A stretch of 64,000 nt of DNA from Moringa oleifera. Its lineage: Eukaryota > Streptophyta > Magnoliopsida > Brassicales > Moringaceae. The translations under genes and the position numbers were made by a program. The DNA is taken from positions 2,536,001 through 2,600,000 of the forward strand of contig JAJFZO010000230.1 in NCBI GenBank assembly GCA_021397835.1, in the 5' to 3' direction. Position 1 is the first letter of the stretch. The number at the start of each line of letters is the position of its first letter. The notes under the pieces were generated by a model. The model was not told where the DNA came from, made no database searches, and saw only the letters and a program-made list of their open reading frames with translations. This document shows, piece after piece, positions 25,101-37,704 of this stretch.

Positions 25101-25998
25101 GGCATGGAGTGGAATTTTGTTTTTGTTGTTTGTTTTGTTTAAGATGACTAATGGCAATATGGATTGTTATTTGCTTGATAACTTATTGTGGTGCATGTAG
25201 CAGGAAGGAGAGACTCTTGACTAATAATGCTTGGCCTTTTATGCTGCCAACAGCAGGTCTAAATTGTAACTATCTGTTTTCTTTTTTTTTTTTCGCGGGT
25301 CTTTTTGGGCTGCCTTATGGAGCAGAAGCTCCCAACAGAATCTTGAAACAATTTGTAGTGTTGCATATGAAAGGTGACCTCTCAAATGCTTCATTATTTT
25401 AAGCCAGCTGTGACTTATCTTGTTCTCTGAACATATTCTTTTCCTATGTCCTTAGAGTAGTTATGAGAGACCTGAAAATTCAACAATGGACAATTTGTTT
25501 CACAAGATGGCTTTTTATATTTGCTTTCGTTTCTGTTAGATGACTGATGTTATTGTTGTTTGATTGATACAGACATACATTTACTAAATTGTTCTTTTCT
25601 TTGTCACTCTTAACTTTCCATTTGCAGAGCTGGCATATTCTCTTAAAGTCACAGAAAAGAGTGATGTATATAGTTTTGGTGTGGTTCTACTAGAACTAGT
25701 AACTGGTCGAAGACCTGTTGAAGAGGATTATGGGGAAGGTAAAGATATTGTTTATTGGGTTGTAACTCATCTTCATGATTCCCAAAATGTCTTGAAAGTC
25801 CTTGACAGTGAAGTGACATCTGAATTCATTCAAGAGCACATGATTAAGGTTTTGAAGATCGCCATCCTTTGCACCACCAAGCTTCCAAATCTTCGCCCTA
25901 CAATGAGAGAGGTAGTGAAGATGCTAATTGATGCTGACCCTTGCACTTGCAAGTCTCCAGAGAACATGTGTGACAAAAATAGCAAGGTCCTTCTCTAG
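22117..25998 (+). CDS. CEPR2: LRR receptor-like kinase, CEPR2-like
   Basis: Exons 22117-24703 and 25628-25998 join through a 924-nt GT-AG intron inside the APE codon region (AP|E), giving about 985 residues. Order: signal peptide, N-terminal LRR cap with a paired-Cys motif (SPCGFSGISC), about 20 LRRs to residue 590, a transmembrane helix (about 627-650), and an RD-type kinase with glycine loop GTGSTGKVY, VAVK Lys 719, HRD 814-816 and DFG at 834. The juxtamembrane and kinase text (CRNLKLGEAD, WRLASFHQMDIDVDEIC, AVKQLWKGDG) and the tail (LRPTMREVVKMLIDAD, KNSKVLL end) match Arabidopsis CEPR2 (At1g72180). CEPR2 acts at the plasma membrane in CEP-peptide, nitrogen and ABA signalling. All kinase residues are present, so it looks functional. 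The true start may be Met at 22144/22147, nearer the hydrophobic signal. Confidence 0.93.
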
Positions 25999-28900
25999 TG
26001 TTTGGATTTATTTATTTATTTTTTGTGTTAGTAAATCTTCCAGCAAATCAATTCTGATGGAAGTCATGGTCCCAACCGGCTTGTTTGTTCAATGAATATA
26101 TCAAAAGGTTTTGTGTTTATGGATGGTGGAAGATTACGTGGAATAGTTCCATTTTGTAAGAGGCATTTTGGTGTGATGTAATTGAAGCATACAACTAGTT
26201 GGTGTGTATATCAGTATGAGTGTAAGCTGGATTCAGAATTGGCGTGGCTGTCACTTGCCCTACTTGTCTTAGTTTTCTGTGCCATAACATAATGGCTCGG
26301 CCCAGGGGATAATTGCAGTGGTGGTCTGTTTGGTGCAGATATTGAAAAAATAATTTAATGCAGCCTAAAGACAAGAATATTTATGTCAATTTCCTGCAAG
26401 AATTATGCTAAAAACTCTATGATATGATTAAAAAGAAAAAGATGAGATGTGAGTGAAATTAGAATTAAGACATTAGCTGTGATTCTCTTGAAATGAAGTT
26501 TAGAAAGGTTTGCAAAGCTCTCTATAATTGGAATTGGAGCCGGGGTTACGAGGCATCTTGTTTAGTGGCCTTTTTGTCAGTGGATCCGAATTCATCCAAG
26601 GCTAAACAACTAGCTTTTATGAAGGTGGCATTACTTTCTGAACCCAACCTGAGCACCCCCAAACATGTTTTTGCTCAATCAGACAATGCGTTAATCTTAA
26701 TTATAATGAGCTTGGCAATTTTGTCAATAGTCATTTTATACATACAATGAAGTCTTACCACGAAGCCCACAAACCATAACTGCTTCTTCAAATTAGAAAA
26801 TTCAGGAGTAGACATACACCTAAGACCCTTGAAAGAGGGAGGCGACCCCTTCTTTTGCTAATAAAAATAGGGTAGAGTTTTCTCCCAATACTTTTCTTTC
26901 TTTGTTTTCGTTGTAACTTGCTATCACCATTTCTATCTCTTACGGGTCCATTTAAAACTTAGAGTTTCACATTTCTTAGAAATTTGCGTTCACGTATTTC
27001 TTATGGCAAACTTTTCCTCCACTATTTCTAACATTTTTTGCTTGAACAAAATTTAATGTTAAATAGGTCCATGTCTTCCTTTTTTCTTATTTTTTCCCAG
27101 GCAAGCTCAGGTTATGGACAATTGCCCTTCGTAATGCCTAACATATTCAAAGTCAAGTTAAAAATATTGCTGTGTTTTTTTAAGAAAGTTCACCAGTCTC
27201 TTTCCCTCATCAAAAATGTTTTGAGTCCTAATCGTCCATGGCAAGCAGAGCTTGGAAAGCTTGAAAGTTTATCGTGGCAATGGATCTTTAAGGTCTGATC
27301 CTTGCAATTATTGATAGCATTGTTGTCTCCCCCACTGGGAGGACTTCTCCTTCAAATCAATGGGCTGGGAACTAACTAAAAACGTTTCAACTTGTCCTTA
27401 CTTCATCCTATTTTTTCAAAGCATTAATTAATAAAAAGACATGCTGAGTTACCATTTTCCACCTCTATTCTCTTAACCTCATGACTGGCGGCCATCATAC
27501 AGACTAGGAAGATGTCATCTTGAGGGTTCTATAGGCTTCTTAAGTCTTCATCTAAGAGTGGAATAAAATTTTCCTGAATTGGGATTTTTCTCAACTTGCT
27601 TTCTTCTCAGGCCTAAAGTGCATAGATTTTTTTTTCTTTTTTTGGGGATGAACTCTCACTCTTGGTAGCCAACCACTGAAAAATAACTGCAATTACTTTA
27701 ACTACGGGTTGTCATGTTCCCCTTTTGATCGAGTAATCAGAGCTAATTTCTTTATGTCTCTCCCCTTAATTCATTAGGTTAGTTTCTACTTCTATATATT
27801 AGTTGAGCTTCGGCTTGGAAGACCTGTTTTTTTTTTAGATTTTGGGTATTTCATACGATTGCTTTATTGGTAAGCACCTAAGATTCAAGAAAAGAAAGAG
27901 AAAAATCTAATTTAAACAGATCATTAATCAATTAAATTGATCTGATTTAAATGATAATGATTGAGTTGGGTATGTATAAATCTATTTAAATTTAATTTTT
28001 CAAATTTAATTCATAATAGTTTAAATTAATTTACTGATATCAGAGTCAACTTGTATGATTTTAAAACGTAAGATTTATTTTATGCTATATAATTGATTAT
28101 TCAATTAAAGTTTAGTTATTTATTTGTGTTGATCTTTAATTTTTACTGTTGAAGTAAAAAATGAAAGTAAAACAATAGGGAAAATCAAGAGGGCCAGTTT
28201 GCTATCAAACTTCAAACCCACATCGGTCGAGAGAGACGACATTTTGGTTTCACCTAAATCACACAGCCTAAAGGCTGATGATTTGGTTCCTTCAATTAGA
28301 TGAAGTCATTGAACATAGAATGACGTAATGGCTTGTGTTTCTTTGATCAAATTCACACATGAAGGGCTCGCCATGTTTTGATATTTCGCCACTGTTGATA
28401 GACCGAAAGTCTGGTCATAAAGGAGCTGCTCTTGGCTGTTAAGAAAAGGGCAGAAGGAAGAAAAAAAAATATTAAAATTCATTTAAATTAAAAAGTATAT
28501 TTATCTACTTTTATGTTTATATCTATCCCTGTGTTGATATTATATGGGTAACTCAGCATATAATTCAACAAATTGATATGTATGATAGTTACCAAAGTTC
28601 ACATCCAGTGATATTCGTAAAATTTAATATTTATTTACGAGATTTTTTTGATTTATTACGAGCAATTACCTGTTAAAAAAATTATTTGTATATTTTAATT
28701 CAAAATATTATAGGGTATTTAATTTAAGCACACTCATATGTCAAGTTTATTTGTCCAAATGAGATAGATTTGTTCATGTTTGGTTTGCTTTTACATGTTT
28801 GCTTTATATGAGATGCTACATACATATTATATATTTTAACCAAAAAAAAAAGCATATAATGATGCATTTGGATCATAGAATTAAAATATTTTACTTAACT

Positions 28901-29440
28901 TTAAGCATATTTTAAGTGTCGTATTAATTATTTACTTTATTTATATATTATAATTTTATAATTAAATTAATTATTGATTTATATATCTATTTTACTTGCA
29001 TAATCAATGCTTACTTCTATTATAGCTTACAACACTCAAAAATGAGACTTAAGATACATGGGTTAATCAACAAGTGTGAGATTGAGGAAGACAATTAAAC
29101 TCACAAAACAAGCCCACTTCTATTAAGTGAAAGTGTATTCCTAATTTTTCATTTCAAACCTACATTTATTAAAGGGTTTTATAAAAAGCTAAAACTTTGT
29201 GGTTCTAAAAAGACTAAAGATATGCATTTTACTTGATGTCCCATAACATACTTCATGGTTTGATAATGGTGCAACTATGTATTTTACTTTTCCTTTACAG
29301 AGGTTCAAAAACAGATAGAAGCCAAGCTAGTCAGAGATAAAACTTAAACCAAAAAATAATAAAGAAGAACAAGTAGAGTTCATAAGAATGGTTATGCTGA
29401 ATTTAAGAATTGGATATGAATTTATTTTAGAAAATATATT
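25999..29440. other. 3' side of CEPR2-like gene and spacer
   Basis: About 26000-26200 is likely 3' untranslated sequence (TGTTTGTTCAATGAATAT and similar). No further gene is recognised. The frames at 26493 and 27038 have no family resemblance. Sequence becomes AT-rich after 27.9 kb. Confidence 0.5.
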
Positions 29441-29449
29441 TTTGAGTAA

Positions 29450-29930
29450 ATATCATTTTTAACTTTAAGTTTTATTCTCTTTCTCTAATTAAACTTTTAC
29501 TTTCAAAATGTATCAAAATAAATCTTAACAATTTAACTTTGCCTAAATTAAACCTTATTGAAAAAAATTTAAATATTAAAAAAATTTAAATTAAAGATAT
29601 TTTACAATAAATTTTGACTTAAATTTTTTTATATAAAAAAATATTCAAATCTATCATTATAAAAAAGTTAAAAATTTTTTGAACACTGAAAATATTTTTC
29701 TCATAAAAACATACTATCAAAATTTTAAAAAATTTATAAAAAATAGCTGATTAATTGAAATTTTTTCAAATTTGAGAGATAAAATCGAAATGAATTATAA
29801 AATCTATTTGAGTAGTTTTTAGGTATTTCAATAATAAAAAAATTATTATTTTTTATAATTATTTTGAATCGAGATCTAATTTGGATAAAATCAATATATC
29901 AAGATTTGTTTGGATATGTTTTGAAAGTCA
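29450..29930 (+). repeat. Dispersed AT-rich repeat, copy 3
   Basis: It shares a long ordered series of words with the reverse complement of 20110-20560 (for example GATAAAATCGAAAT and TAAAATCTATTTGAGTA), and more weakly with 18650-19010. There is no coding content, and the ends are not defined. Confidence 0.7.
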
Positions 29931-30525
29931 TTTGAAATACACTTACACAGAGTCCTTTATCAGTATTTCTTAAATTTGAGTTTACATGTAATATGCATGA
30001 CATGTGCATTGCTAGTAATTTTAGATCCGATAACGTGATCTAAAACATATTTTAATAGGCTACAAAAATATTAATAATTTAAGTTATATGGACCAAATGT
30101 GTAGAAACAAAAAACTCATTTATGTTATTAATGATGGGCTGGGATAATAACATAATTAGGTATATATGTGTATTAAATAAGAGAAAGGCTTATGGTTCTC
30201 AAAAGGTAGGGAAGTTATAAAAGTTAAGAAGAAGTTGTAGAAGTTATGAGAAGTTATAGTACAAAAGGTAACTTATTATTTCTCCTTATCCCATCAAGAA
30301 AATATAATATGCTGTATCCCCTCCTTGTACCTTTGGAAGATCAATCAACCACAGTGATAATGACTACCAGTATTGATTTAGGTGAGTTTTTGTAATTTTA
30401 TATCCATCCTTCATCATCTGTATGATCCAAATATATAAACATGATATTTGAAAATCTATTTATGACTTTCTTATAGTAAAGATAAACAAGTTCATGTTGA
30501 ATTAAACCTTAAGATTTCTTTCATT
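29931..30525. other. Possible 5' LTR region of the copia element
   Basis: The sequence immediately left of the primer binding site should include the 5' LTR. I could not find a matching copy right of 36275, so its left end is undefined. Confidence 0.35.
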
Positions 30526-30537
30526 TGGTATTAGAGC
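30526..30537 (+). other. Copia primer binding site
   Basis: TGGTATTAGAGC differs at one position from TGGTATCAGAGC, the complement of the initiator tRNA-Met 3' end used by plant Ty1/copia elements. It lies upstream of the copia gag remnant, so a 5' LTR should end just before it (about 30524). Confidence 0.7.
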
Positions 30538-31619
30538 CTAGATTCATGAATCATAATGGATACATATTAATGATTAAATACATGAGTTTTTGTATCGACT
30601 TTATAATTTATATTGTAAATGCATAGTTTATTCTGCACATTCAATGTGTTTTTAGATGAAAACGCATTGTTTCGAATCAGGATCGACCACCAATTGATAA
30701 GTAATGTTGGGCGTTCTTTCAAATACAAGAGGATTACTAGGCATTTCACAACTCATTATCGGGCAAGATGCCTAGCCTTATCACAGTGGGAGACGCACTC
30801 TACTTCCCTATAAATTCAGTAATTGAAGGAGACTCTAATTAGATTCTTAGGTGCTTGGCACATACCCAGTAATGATGCAAAGCATAAGCAAGCTTCAATT
30901 GGGTTTAAAATGGGGCCCATAAAAATTATATAATGAAATTCAAATTGGACTCAAAATGTAGCTCAAAGGATGCCTCGTTTAGACTAAGTCTAATGCAAGC
31001 ATGAAGTATATTATGAGGTCCAGTGTGGGTTCCAATATTAGGTAACATGGGTTTGCTAAGCATTTGCTCAACATGAATGTGGACTTAAGCGGTATCCTTT
31101 AAATTCATGTTATTTTAAAGAATGAAATAAATAAATAAATAAAATTAAAGAAGTTCACAAATCTTCAAATGTTTATTATTATTATTCCAATTATTATTAT
31201 TTTTACAATATACTTATTTACATAAATTGCATTAAAATGAACTAGTATAATCATCAAAATGATAATTATTAATTACAATTAAATGCATTTTATGTAAATA
31301 AGGTTATATATCTATGTTAAAAATAATCAACCTGAAGAAAGATCATTTTTAGGCTAGATACATATATGGTAGCTTACGTATAATATGCCGATCCAAAGAA
31401 AGGTATACTATGTGGTCGATTAAAATGATTTTTTAAGCTATGTTTCAAGAGTATCTCTCACAAATCGTATTTTAGTCCAAAGATTAAATACAATGTTATA
31501 TTTGGTATCTTGTTATAGGCCCACACATGTGTGTGTATATTTGCACTTATTTGAAATTACTTGCTTAAATATATGCATGTTTTGTTTATAACGTGAGTTT
31601 TTTTCTTTATGTTGTATAA

Positions 31620-32343
31620 TGAACTCTATATCTACCAATATCAACAATATTCTAGTGCTTAACGACATTAATTTCAAGAAATGGAAAGATCAGGTAATGA
31701 TCATGTTACTACATGGATATGTATGATGCATTTAGGGAGGATCATCTCGCACCTCTGACCAGAGAAAGCATTGCTCTGCAGAAGGCTACATTTGAGAAAT
31801 GGGAACGATCCAACTACATGTGTCTTAGGATCATGAAGTTGTCCATTTCGAAACCATTAAGGGATCAAACCTGAAGAGGAAGATGCTAAATCTTTCCTTA
31901 AGCGAATTGTAGACTAATTCACTGCTTACGAAAAAGTCAAGGTAATTACTATTCTGACCAAGCTTATCTTTATGTGGTATAGAGGAAAGGGAAACATTAT
32001 AGAGTACATCATAGAGATGTCCAATTTGATTGAAAGACTTAAAGCACTGAAGTTAGAGATGTCAGAGAGCTTCCTTATGCACTTGGTCTTGATATCTCTC
32101 CTTACACAATTCGCTCCATTTAAGATAAGTTATAATACTTAAAAGGAGAAGTTGACTCTTAATGAGCTTATTGCTCAATGTGTGCAAGAAAAGGAGGGAC
32201 TAAAGCATGAGAAATTTGAGAGTGCTCATTTGGCATCCACCTCCCAAGAGTTAAGCAAAAAAAGGAAAAGTGCTAAGGGTAAAGGTAAACAAATTGTTGA
32301 CGAGGCTTCAGGGCATAAAAAGCCAAAAAAAAAAAAAAGATAA
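31620..32343 (+). pseudogene. Copia gag remnant
   Basis: Broken frames give AYEKVKVITILTKLIFMWYR, IEYIIEMSNLIERLKALKLE and then an intact tail (TLNELIAQCVQEKEGLKHEK) that ends in a lysine-rich stretch at 32343. This matches copia gag proteins of the type with a short basic tail before the zinc knuckle. Confidence 0.7.
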
Positions 32344-32879
32344 GGAGTTTGCTAGTTTTTTCTACAAAAGACTAGCTACATGAAGGAAGAGCGCTCTAAG
32401 TATGCCAAGTGGTATGTTTAAAATGGTATGCTTCTCAACTTTGTTAATTCAGAAGTAAATTTAACCATTATACTTACTAACACTTGATGGATAGATATTG
32501 GAGCTACTACTAATATAAGTGTCACTGTGCAAGTTTGTCTCAAGAGTCGGTAGCCAACTGATGGTGAAAGATACAACTATGTAGGAAATGCAAAAATGCA
32601 AAAATGGAAGCCATTGGTATATTTAGGCCTTATCTAAGAACATATGTATTTTTGGAATTGAATAATACTTTTATTGTACCGTCTTTTCGATAAAATTTAG
32701 TTTTTATTTCATGTTTGAACAAATCTGATTACTATTGTTCCATTGGAAATGAAAATTTTAGTATTTTTTTTTAAAATTCAATTTTGGTTGGCATTGGTTC
32801 TTTAATTGATAAGTTATACAGATTAAACACCATAACTCCTAATGACAATGAAATAATGCATATAACTTATATTGGTGCA

Positions 32880-33760
32880 AACTGAAAATTGACAAATAGG
32901 AGTTCCTCCATGTTGTGACATAGGCGCTTAGGTCATATATCTAAACATTGCTTAAAAAGGTTGATGTCATAAGGAATTCTTGAATCCTTTGATATGTTAG
33001 ATTTTGACATCTACATATAATATATTTAAGAAAAAACCACTGCAAAGAGGTGCAGTGATGTCTTAGAACTAATACGTACAGATATTTATGGTCCATTCCA
33101 TATGGTTTCTTGGAATGATCAAACATACTTTCATAGATGACTATTCATGTTACGGTTATTTGTAACTTATTCATGAGAAGTCGTCATAATCCTAGACTTG
33201 TTTAAACTCTTTAAAACTAAAGTTGAAAAATAATTAGATAAAAAGATTAAGGCTGTGAAATCTGACCATGATGGTGAGTGTTACGACAGATATGATGGAT
33301 CAAAAGAATGACATCCTGGGTGTTTTAGTAAATACCTTGCTTACAGGATAGTCCTCAGTATACCATTCTTAGTAAACCACATCAGAATGATGCAGCTGAG
33401 TAACAAAATCAAAATTTAAAAGACATAGTTAGAAGTATGATAATTTTTTCTTTTTTACCAGAGTGATTATGGGGTGAAGCAATAAAGACTGTAGTTTACT
33501 TACTGAATAGAGTACCTAGTAAAACAATGGCAAAGACCCTTTATGAATTATGGATAGGTAAAAGGCAGACCATTAGGCACTTATATGTCTAAAAATGTTC
33601 AGCTGAAGCTAGGTAATATAAGCCTAATGAAAGGAAGTTAGATTCAATAACTGTCAGTTGCTATTTTATTGGTTATTCTAAAAGATTTAAAGGTTTCAAA
33701 TTTTATGACCCCTCAAGTAAGTCCTTTTTTGAGATGAACAATGCCAAGTTCTTTGAGGAT
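32880..33760 (+). pseudogene. Copia integrase remnant
   Basis: Landmarks in broken frames: a LGHIS / KRLM GAG-pre-integrase motif near 32930-32965, LIRTDIYGPFHMVSW near 33065-33115, KAVKSDHDGECYDRYDG near 33250-33300, [16 protein letters not shown] near 33495-33555, and CYFIGYSKRFKGFKFYDP near 33660-33715. These correspond to the integrase catalytic core of copia polyproteins, here with many stops. Confidence 0.7.
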
Positions 33761-33949
33761 TATTGGAGCACTAAAGCGAAGAAAGTAGTCTTTGAGGAGA
33801 AAAGTGTTTGCAATCCTACCATGGTTACTATTGTTATAAATGATAATGAAGGGGTATTTATTTCTAATATTATTAGGTTATAAATATGAGAAATGAAGTA
33901 ACCTAAGACATTCTTGTGCTATCTTCAACATAAATGGATTATTCAATTG

Positions 33950-34600
33950 ATTAACAGTTTGAGATCGTTCCTATTTAGAATTTTTTTATAAATAGAATTA
34001 TTTATGATATAAGCGGTAATCATAGATATATTACTAATTGGGTTTTTGCTAAACGGAGTCTGGATACTTCATTTTGTTGGTCCAACCAAGTCAACCATAA
34101 ATCATTCTAATTGAAAATATTAATCTGAATACCCTTCAAAAAATGGATCTAATTACACTTCATTGCACTTCACACTACAAATTTTTGATAATAAAATCAA
34201 TCTTTTTGGGCGAAACAGAGGATATCTCAATCAAAAGAGAGAATTGGGAAATCCCACATGGCCCAATATATCTGATAAGTCGCACTATATGTCAACCCAA
34301 GATGCATATTCCTCGCCAGGACTTCGAAAAGGTACTTTCGGAACACCAATAGGCATTAAATGAAAGAAAAAAGAATTAAGTACTCTATTTCACTTTGATG
34401 TGGAAGCGTAACAATGGGGTTATTGTCTTAATAATATTGGCCTTTATCATACTTTATTAATTCTATTTTATACATAGATTGAATAAGGTCATAAAATAGA
34501 AAATAAAATAGAAAATAAAGAAAGGTAAAGGAAGACAATGAATAAAAATAAAGGAAATTTTCCACTGAAATGGAGATACTACCTACTATAATAGAGAAAG
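33950..34600 (-). other. Plastid-derived DNA (NUPT): clpP exon 1, intron 1 part and upstream spacer
   Basis: On the minus strand 34356-34286 reads as the plastid clpP first exon ([16 protein letters not shown]...), exactly 71 nt. It is followed by GTGCGACTTATC, the start of the clpP group II intron, and by intron-like sequence leftwards to at least about 34050 and perhaps 33950. To the right (34357 to about 34560) is sequence I recognise as the plastid clpP upstream region (GATGTGGAAGCGTAACAATG and following). Identification is from remembered plastome sequence. Copia sequence resumes at about 34610. Edges are approximate. Confidence 0.8.
34286..34356 (-). pseudogene. clpP: clpP exon 1 fragment of plastid origin
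   Basis: This encodes the N-terminal 23 residues of the plastid ClpP protease subunit and one split codon. The match is nearly perfect, with one apparent change (EEY where EED is usual). The other exons are absent, and a plastid group II intron would not be spliced in the nucleus, so it is a non-functional fragment. Confidence 0.85.
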
Positions 34601-34609
34601 TACCTTAAC

Positions 34610-35650
34610 CACCTCAAACAAAAGTATGAATGAACAGATCCACTAGAGAGTGGAGATCAACAATTTTAGATGATTATGTTATTTATCTTCAAGAGCATGA
34701 TTTTTTATTATAGGATTGAAAATGATCCTTCATCTTTCTATCAAGTTAAGTAATGCCTTAATTTGAAAAAGTGGGTTAAAGTCATGAAGGAAGAGATGAA
34801 GCTTATGGAAGACAATGATGCATGGGAGCTTGTCGAATTGCCTAAAAGAGAGAAATCAATTGGTTGTAAATGGGTTTCAAAATCAAACGGAATTTAAAAG
34901 GCAATGTTGAAAGGTATAAGGCTCGCTTTGTTGCCAAAAGCTTCACTCAAAAGGAATGCATTGATTATAAGGATACTTTCTCACCTGTTTTAATGAAAGA
35001 CTCCTTCATGGTAATTATGACACTTGTAGCTCATTATAATTTTGATTTACACTAAATGGATGTAAAGACCGTGTTTTTTAATGAAAAAATCGATGAGACA
35101 ATATACATAGTGCAACTGGCGAATTTTTAGTTTAAGGACTCAAAGCACCTAGTATGCCGGTTAAAAGAAGTCCATTTATGGTCTTGAGTAGGCATCTTGT
35201 CAATATTATTAAGAATTTGATTAAGTGATTACTTCATTTAGTTTTAAGGAGAATGTCATTGATCAATGTATATATTTGAATTTCAATGGGAGCAAGTTCA
35301 TTATTTTTGTGCTTCTTTAAGATGACATATCGTTGGCAAGCAATGATAAGGCATTATTGCATGACACTAAGATGTCTTTATCCAATCATTTTAAAATGAA
35401 AGATCATGGTGATCTATCTTTTGTGTTGAGTATACAGATCCATTGTGATCGTTCAAAAGGTTTATTTAAACTATCATAAAATGTCTATATTGAAAATGTA
35501 CTTAATAGATATGGCATGCAGCATTATGCACCTAGGGAAACCTATGGGAACAGGTGGTAAATTCAGCTTGCAACAATGCCCTAAAGATGAACTTGAGATA
35601 AAAGAGATTCAGAAAATGCTTTTGCTATAGGGAGTCTCATGTATGCTTAA
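34610..35650 (+). pseudogene. Copia reverse transcriptase remnant
   Basis: The text starts with RSTRERRSTILDDYVIYLQE-like sequence near 34636-34695, then WVKVMKEEMKLMEDNDAWEL, IGCKWVFKIKR, VERYKARFVAKSFTQKE, DYKDTFSPVL and HXMDVKTVFFNEKIDETIY, the standard order of copia RT. Frameshifts and stops follow from about 35055. Confidence 0.8.
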
Positions 35651-35819
35651 GTATGCATGCATCTAGAGATAGCATTCATAGTAAGGATGTTAAACATAAA
35701 CTAACCTTCAATTTATGCACTAGAAAGTAGTAAAACAAGTTATGTAGTGTTTGGAAAGAATGAAGGATTTTATGCTCATATATCGGAGATCTAATCACTT
35801 AAAAGTTATTAGATACTTA

Positions 35820-36275
35820 GATTTTGACTTTACTGGGTGCTTAGATAGCAAAAGATCCACTTTAGGTATGTTTTCATGTTGACTAAAAGAGTCATTTCTT
35901 AAAAAAGTATTAAACGACTACTTATAGTTACTTCCACCAAGGAAGTTAAATTTTTAGCCAACTATAAAGCATTTAACCATCAGCTATGGTTGCGAGACTT
36001 TATTATTGAACTGTAAATTATTGAAGGTATTGAGAGACCATTGAGAATTAATTATGATAATAAAGTCACTGAGCTGTATTCCAAGAACAACCGCAGCTCG
36101 TCAAAGTGTAAACACATTGACATTAAGTTCTTAATGGTGAAGGAAAGAATTCAAAGTAGTTAAATGTCAATTGAACATATCAACACCAATTTCGTGATAG
36201 CCAATCTACTCATTAAAGACTTGCCACCCAAGTTGTTTCATGAACATCTGGGTCGCATGGGGTTCTTCTTTTAGA
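35820..36275 (+). pseudogene. Copia RNase H remnant
   Basis: Broken frames contain DFTGCLDSKRSTLGMF, then STKEVKFLANYKAFNHQLWL, SKCKHIDIKFLMVKERIQSS, FVIANLLIKDLPPKLFHEHL and GRMGF, the usual ordered landmarks through the end of a copia polyprotein. Confidence 0.75.
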
Positions 36276-37339
36276 TGATGTACACATTTAGTAGAAGCTA
36301 TTTACTCTACTTGATTGACACATATGAGATCATACATTATTTATTTTTGTTATAATATGTACAAAAGTCTAAAGATATGAAGTATGTCTGGTTTGACAAC
36401 TCTGAGATGTAAAAATCATGATCATTCAGATGAAATGGTACCTATTCTTAAGTACTTGTGGAAGTACTAATCATTCTCCTTATCTCAGATATTCTAGTGA
36501 AGTGCACCACTACTTGTCTTTCAAATGAAGTTCAAATTTTTTTTTTAAAAAAGGAAGTTTTAAAACAAAATTGATGGCTAATCACACTATATGATATATT
36601 TGAAGCTATTAGTTTAATAATTTTTCACTTAATTTTTATTAGTATTTATTTTGTATGATAGGATTTATTTATTTATTTATATTATTTTCTTTAAAAATAG
36701 TAAATAATATTATTTATTAAATTGATTTATATAAATTCTCTTAGGTCGACCAGTATGTGACATGTTTAAAATCCAATTGGAGGCCCGATAGACTAACTCG
36801 TTAATATAGCCCAATGGATATAACTCGTGAATAGGCCATGGACCATACACTTTTTAAATGGGTAGACTCAATCTAACCTTTTACTATGAAAAACTAGTTA
36901 GGCTTTATTTCGAACCAGTTTGAGCTTTCATGGGCAAGGTTAGGTCGGCCTGGTTTGATATTAGCCTTAAGATAAGGATTGTTTGAAAAACTCAAAACAT
37001 AGTATAGTTTGTTCAAAATTCTCTTCACCGTCATTAATATTTTATATTGGTTTAAGACATCATATAGATCCTCAACCCTATAATATTTGTCTATTTCATC
37101 AATTTTGAAATTGACAGGAAATGGTTCTTGCAAGACCTTAGGTATTGATAAGGGTTCAATATCCCATTCATATTCTTTAATAGTTTCTTATCTTTAAACC
37201 CATTAGGTGACAACTTCGAGCCATTTATCTACTTTCTTGACTTTTCATTGCAATTCCTTATCAAATAACCAAGTTTTGAAGTGAATGTTAACAGCGTTAA
37301 GGATCATAAGCCAATATGCTATGCCCTTGTATGGAGCGG
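36276..37339. other. Spacer between copia and Ty3/gypsy elements
   Basis: This is where the copia 3' LTR would be expected, but no match to the region left of 30525 was found. The minus-strand frame at 36894-37133 has no family resemblance. Confidence 0.4.
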
Positions 37340-37704
37340 TGACAAGGGGTCCAGATGCACATCCTTGAAACCTATGAAATAATAATAAAAAAAAAGAGGC
37401 CCAAAAGCCCATATTAAAGAATGTAACTCAATCATCAACATTATAACATAAAGAGGTACGTATTAACCAAAATTTCCAGTGATCTAACTTAAAACTAAGA
37501 TGGTAATTTCCTAACACCATCTCACAACAAAAAGATCATAAGCTAACATGACCCTAGGCTTCAGCTTTTATAAAGATATCTCTAATAAAAGGAAAATGGA
37601 TTAGGTTCTAGTTTTTGGCAAGAGTGAGATCTTGATTCTTACTCATGCACCAATCATACGCATTCTTCTTTTTAATATATTTGTTATCTCTCTGATCATG
37701 CACT
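37340..37704 (+). repeat. 5' LTR of the Tat-type element
   Basis: It starts TGACAAGGGGTCCAGATGCA and continues through CCTTGAAACC, AGCCCA, AATGTAACTC, GATCATAAGCTAACATGACC and TTATCTCTCTGATCATGCAC. The order and spacing match the 3' LTR, with many substitutions and small indels. Ends are set by the TG start and where similarity stops. Confidence 0.8.

Larger units (their letters stand above)
30526..36275 (+). mobile_element. Decayed Ty1/copia retrotransposon
   Basis: From left to right are a primer binding site, gag, integrase, reverse transcriptase and RNase H remnants. This order (integrase before RT) defines Ty1/copia. All frames are broken by stops and shifts, and no 3' LTR match was seen. 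Between the integrase and RT parts, a piece of plastid DNA (about 33950-34600) replaces or interrupts the expected linker. The element is therefore an old, immobile copy. Confidence 0.85.

Noticed and set aside
30130..36560. An LTR pair for the copia element
   Set aside because: The region left of the primer binding site and the region right of the RNase H remnant share no recognisable words.
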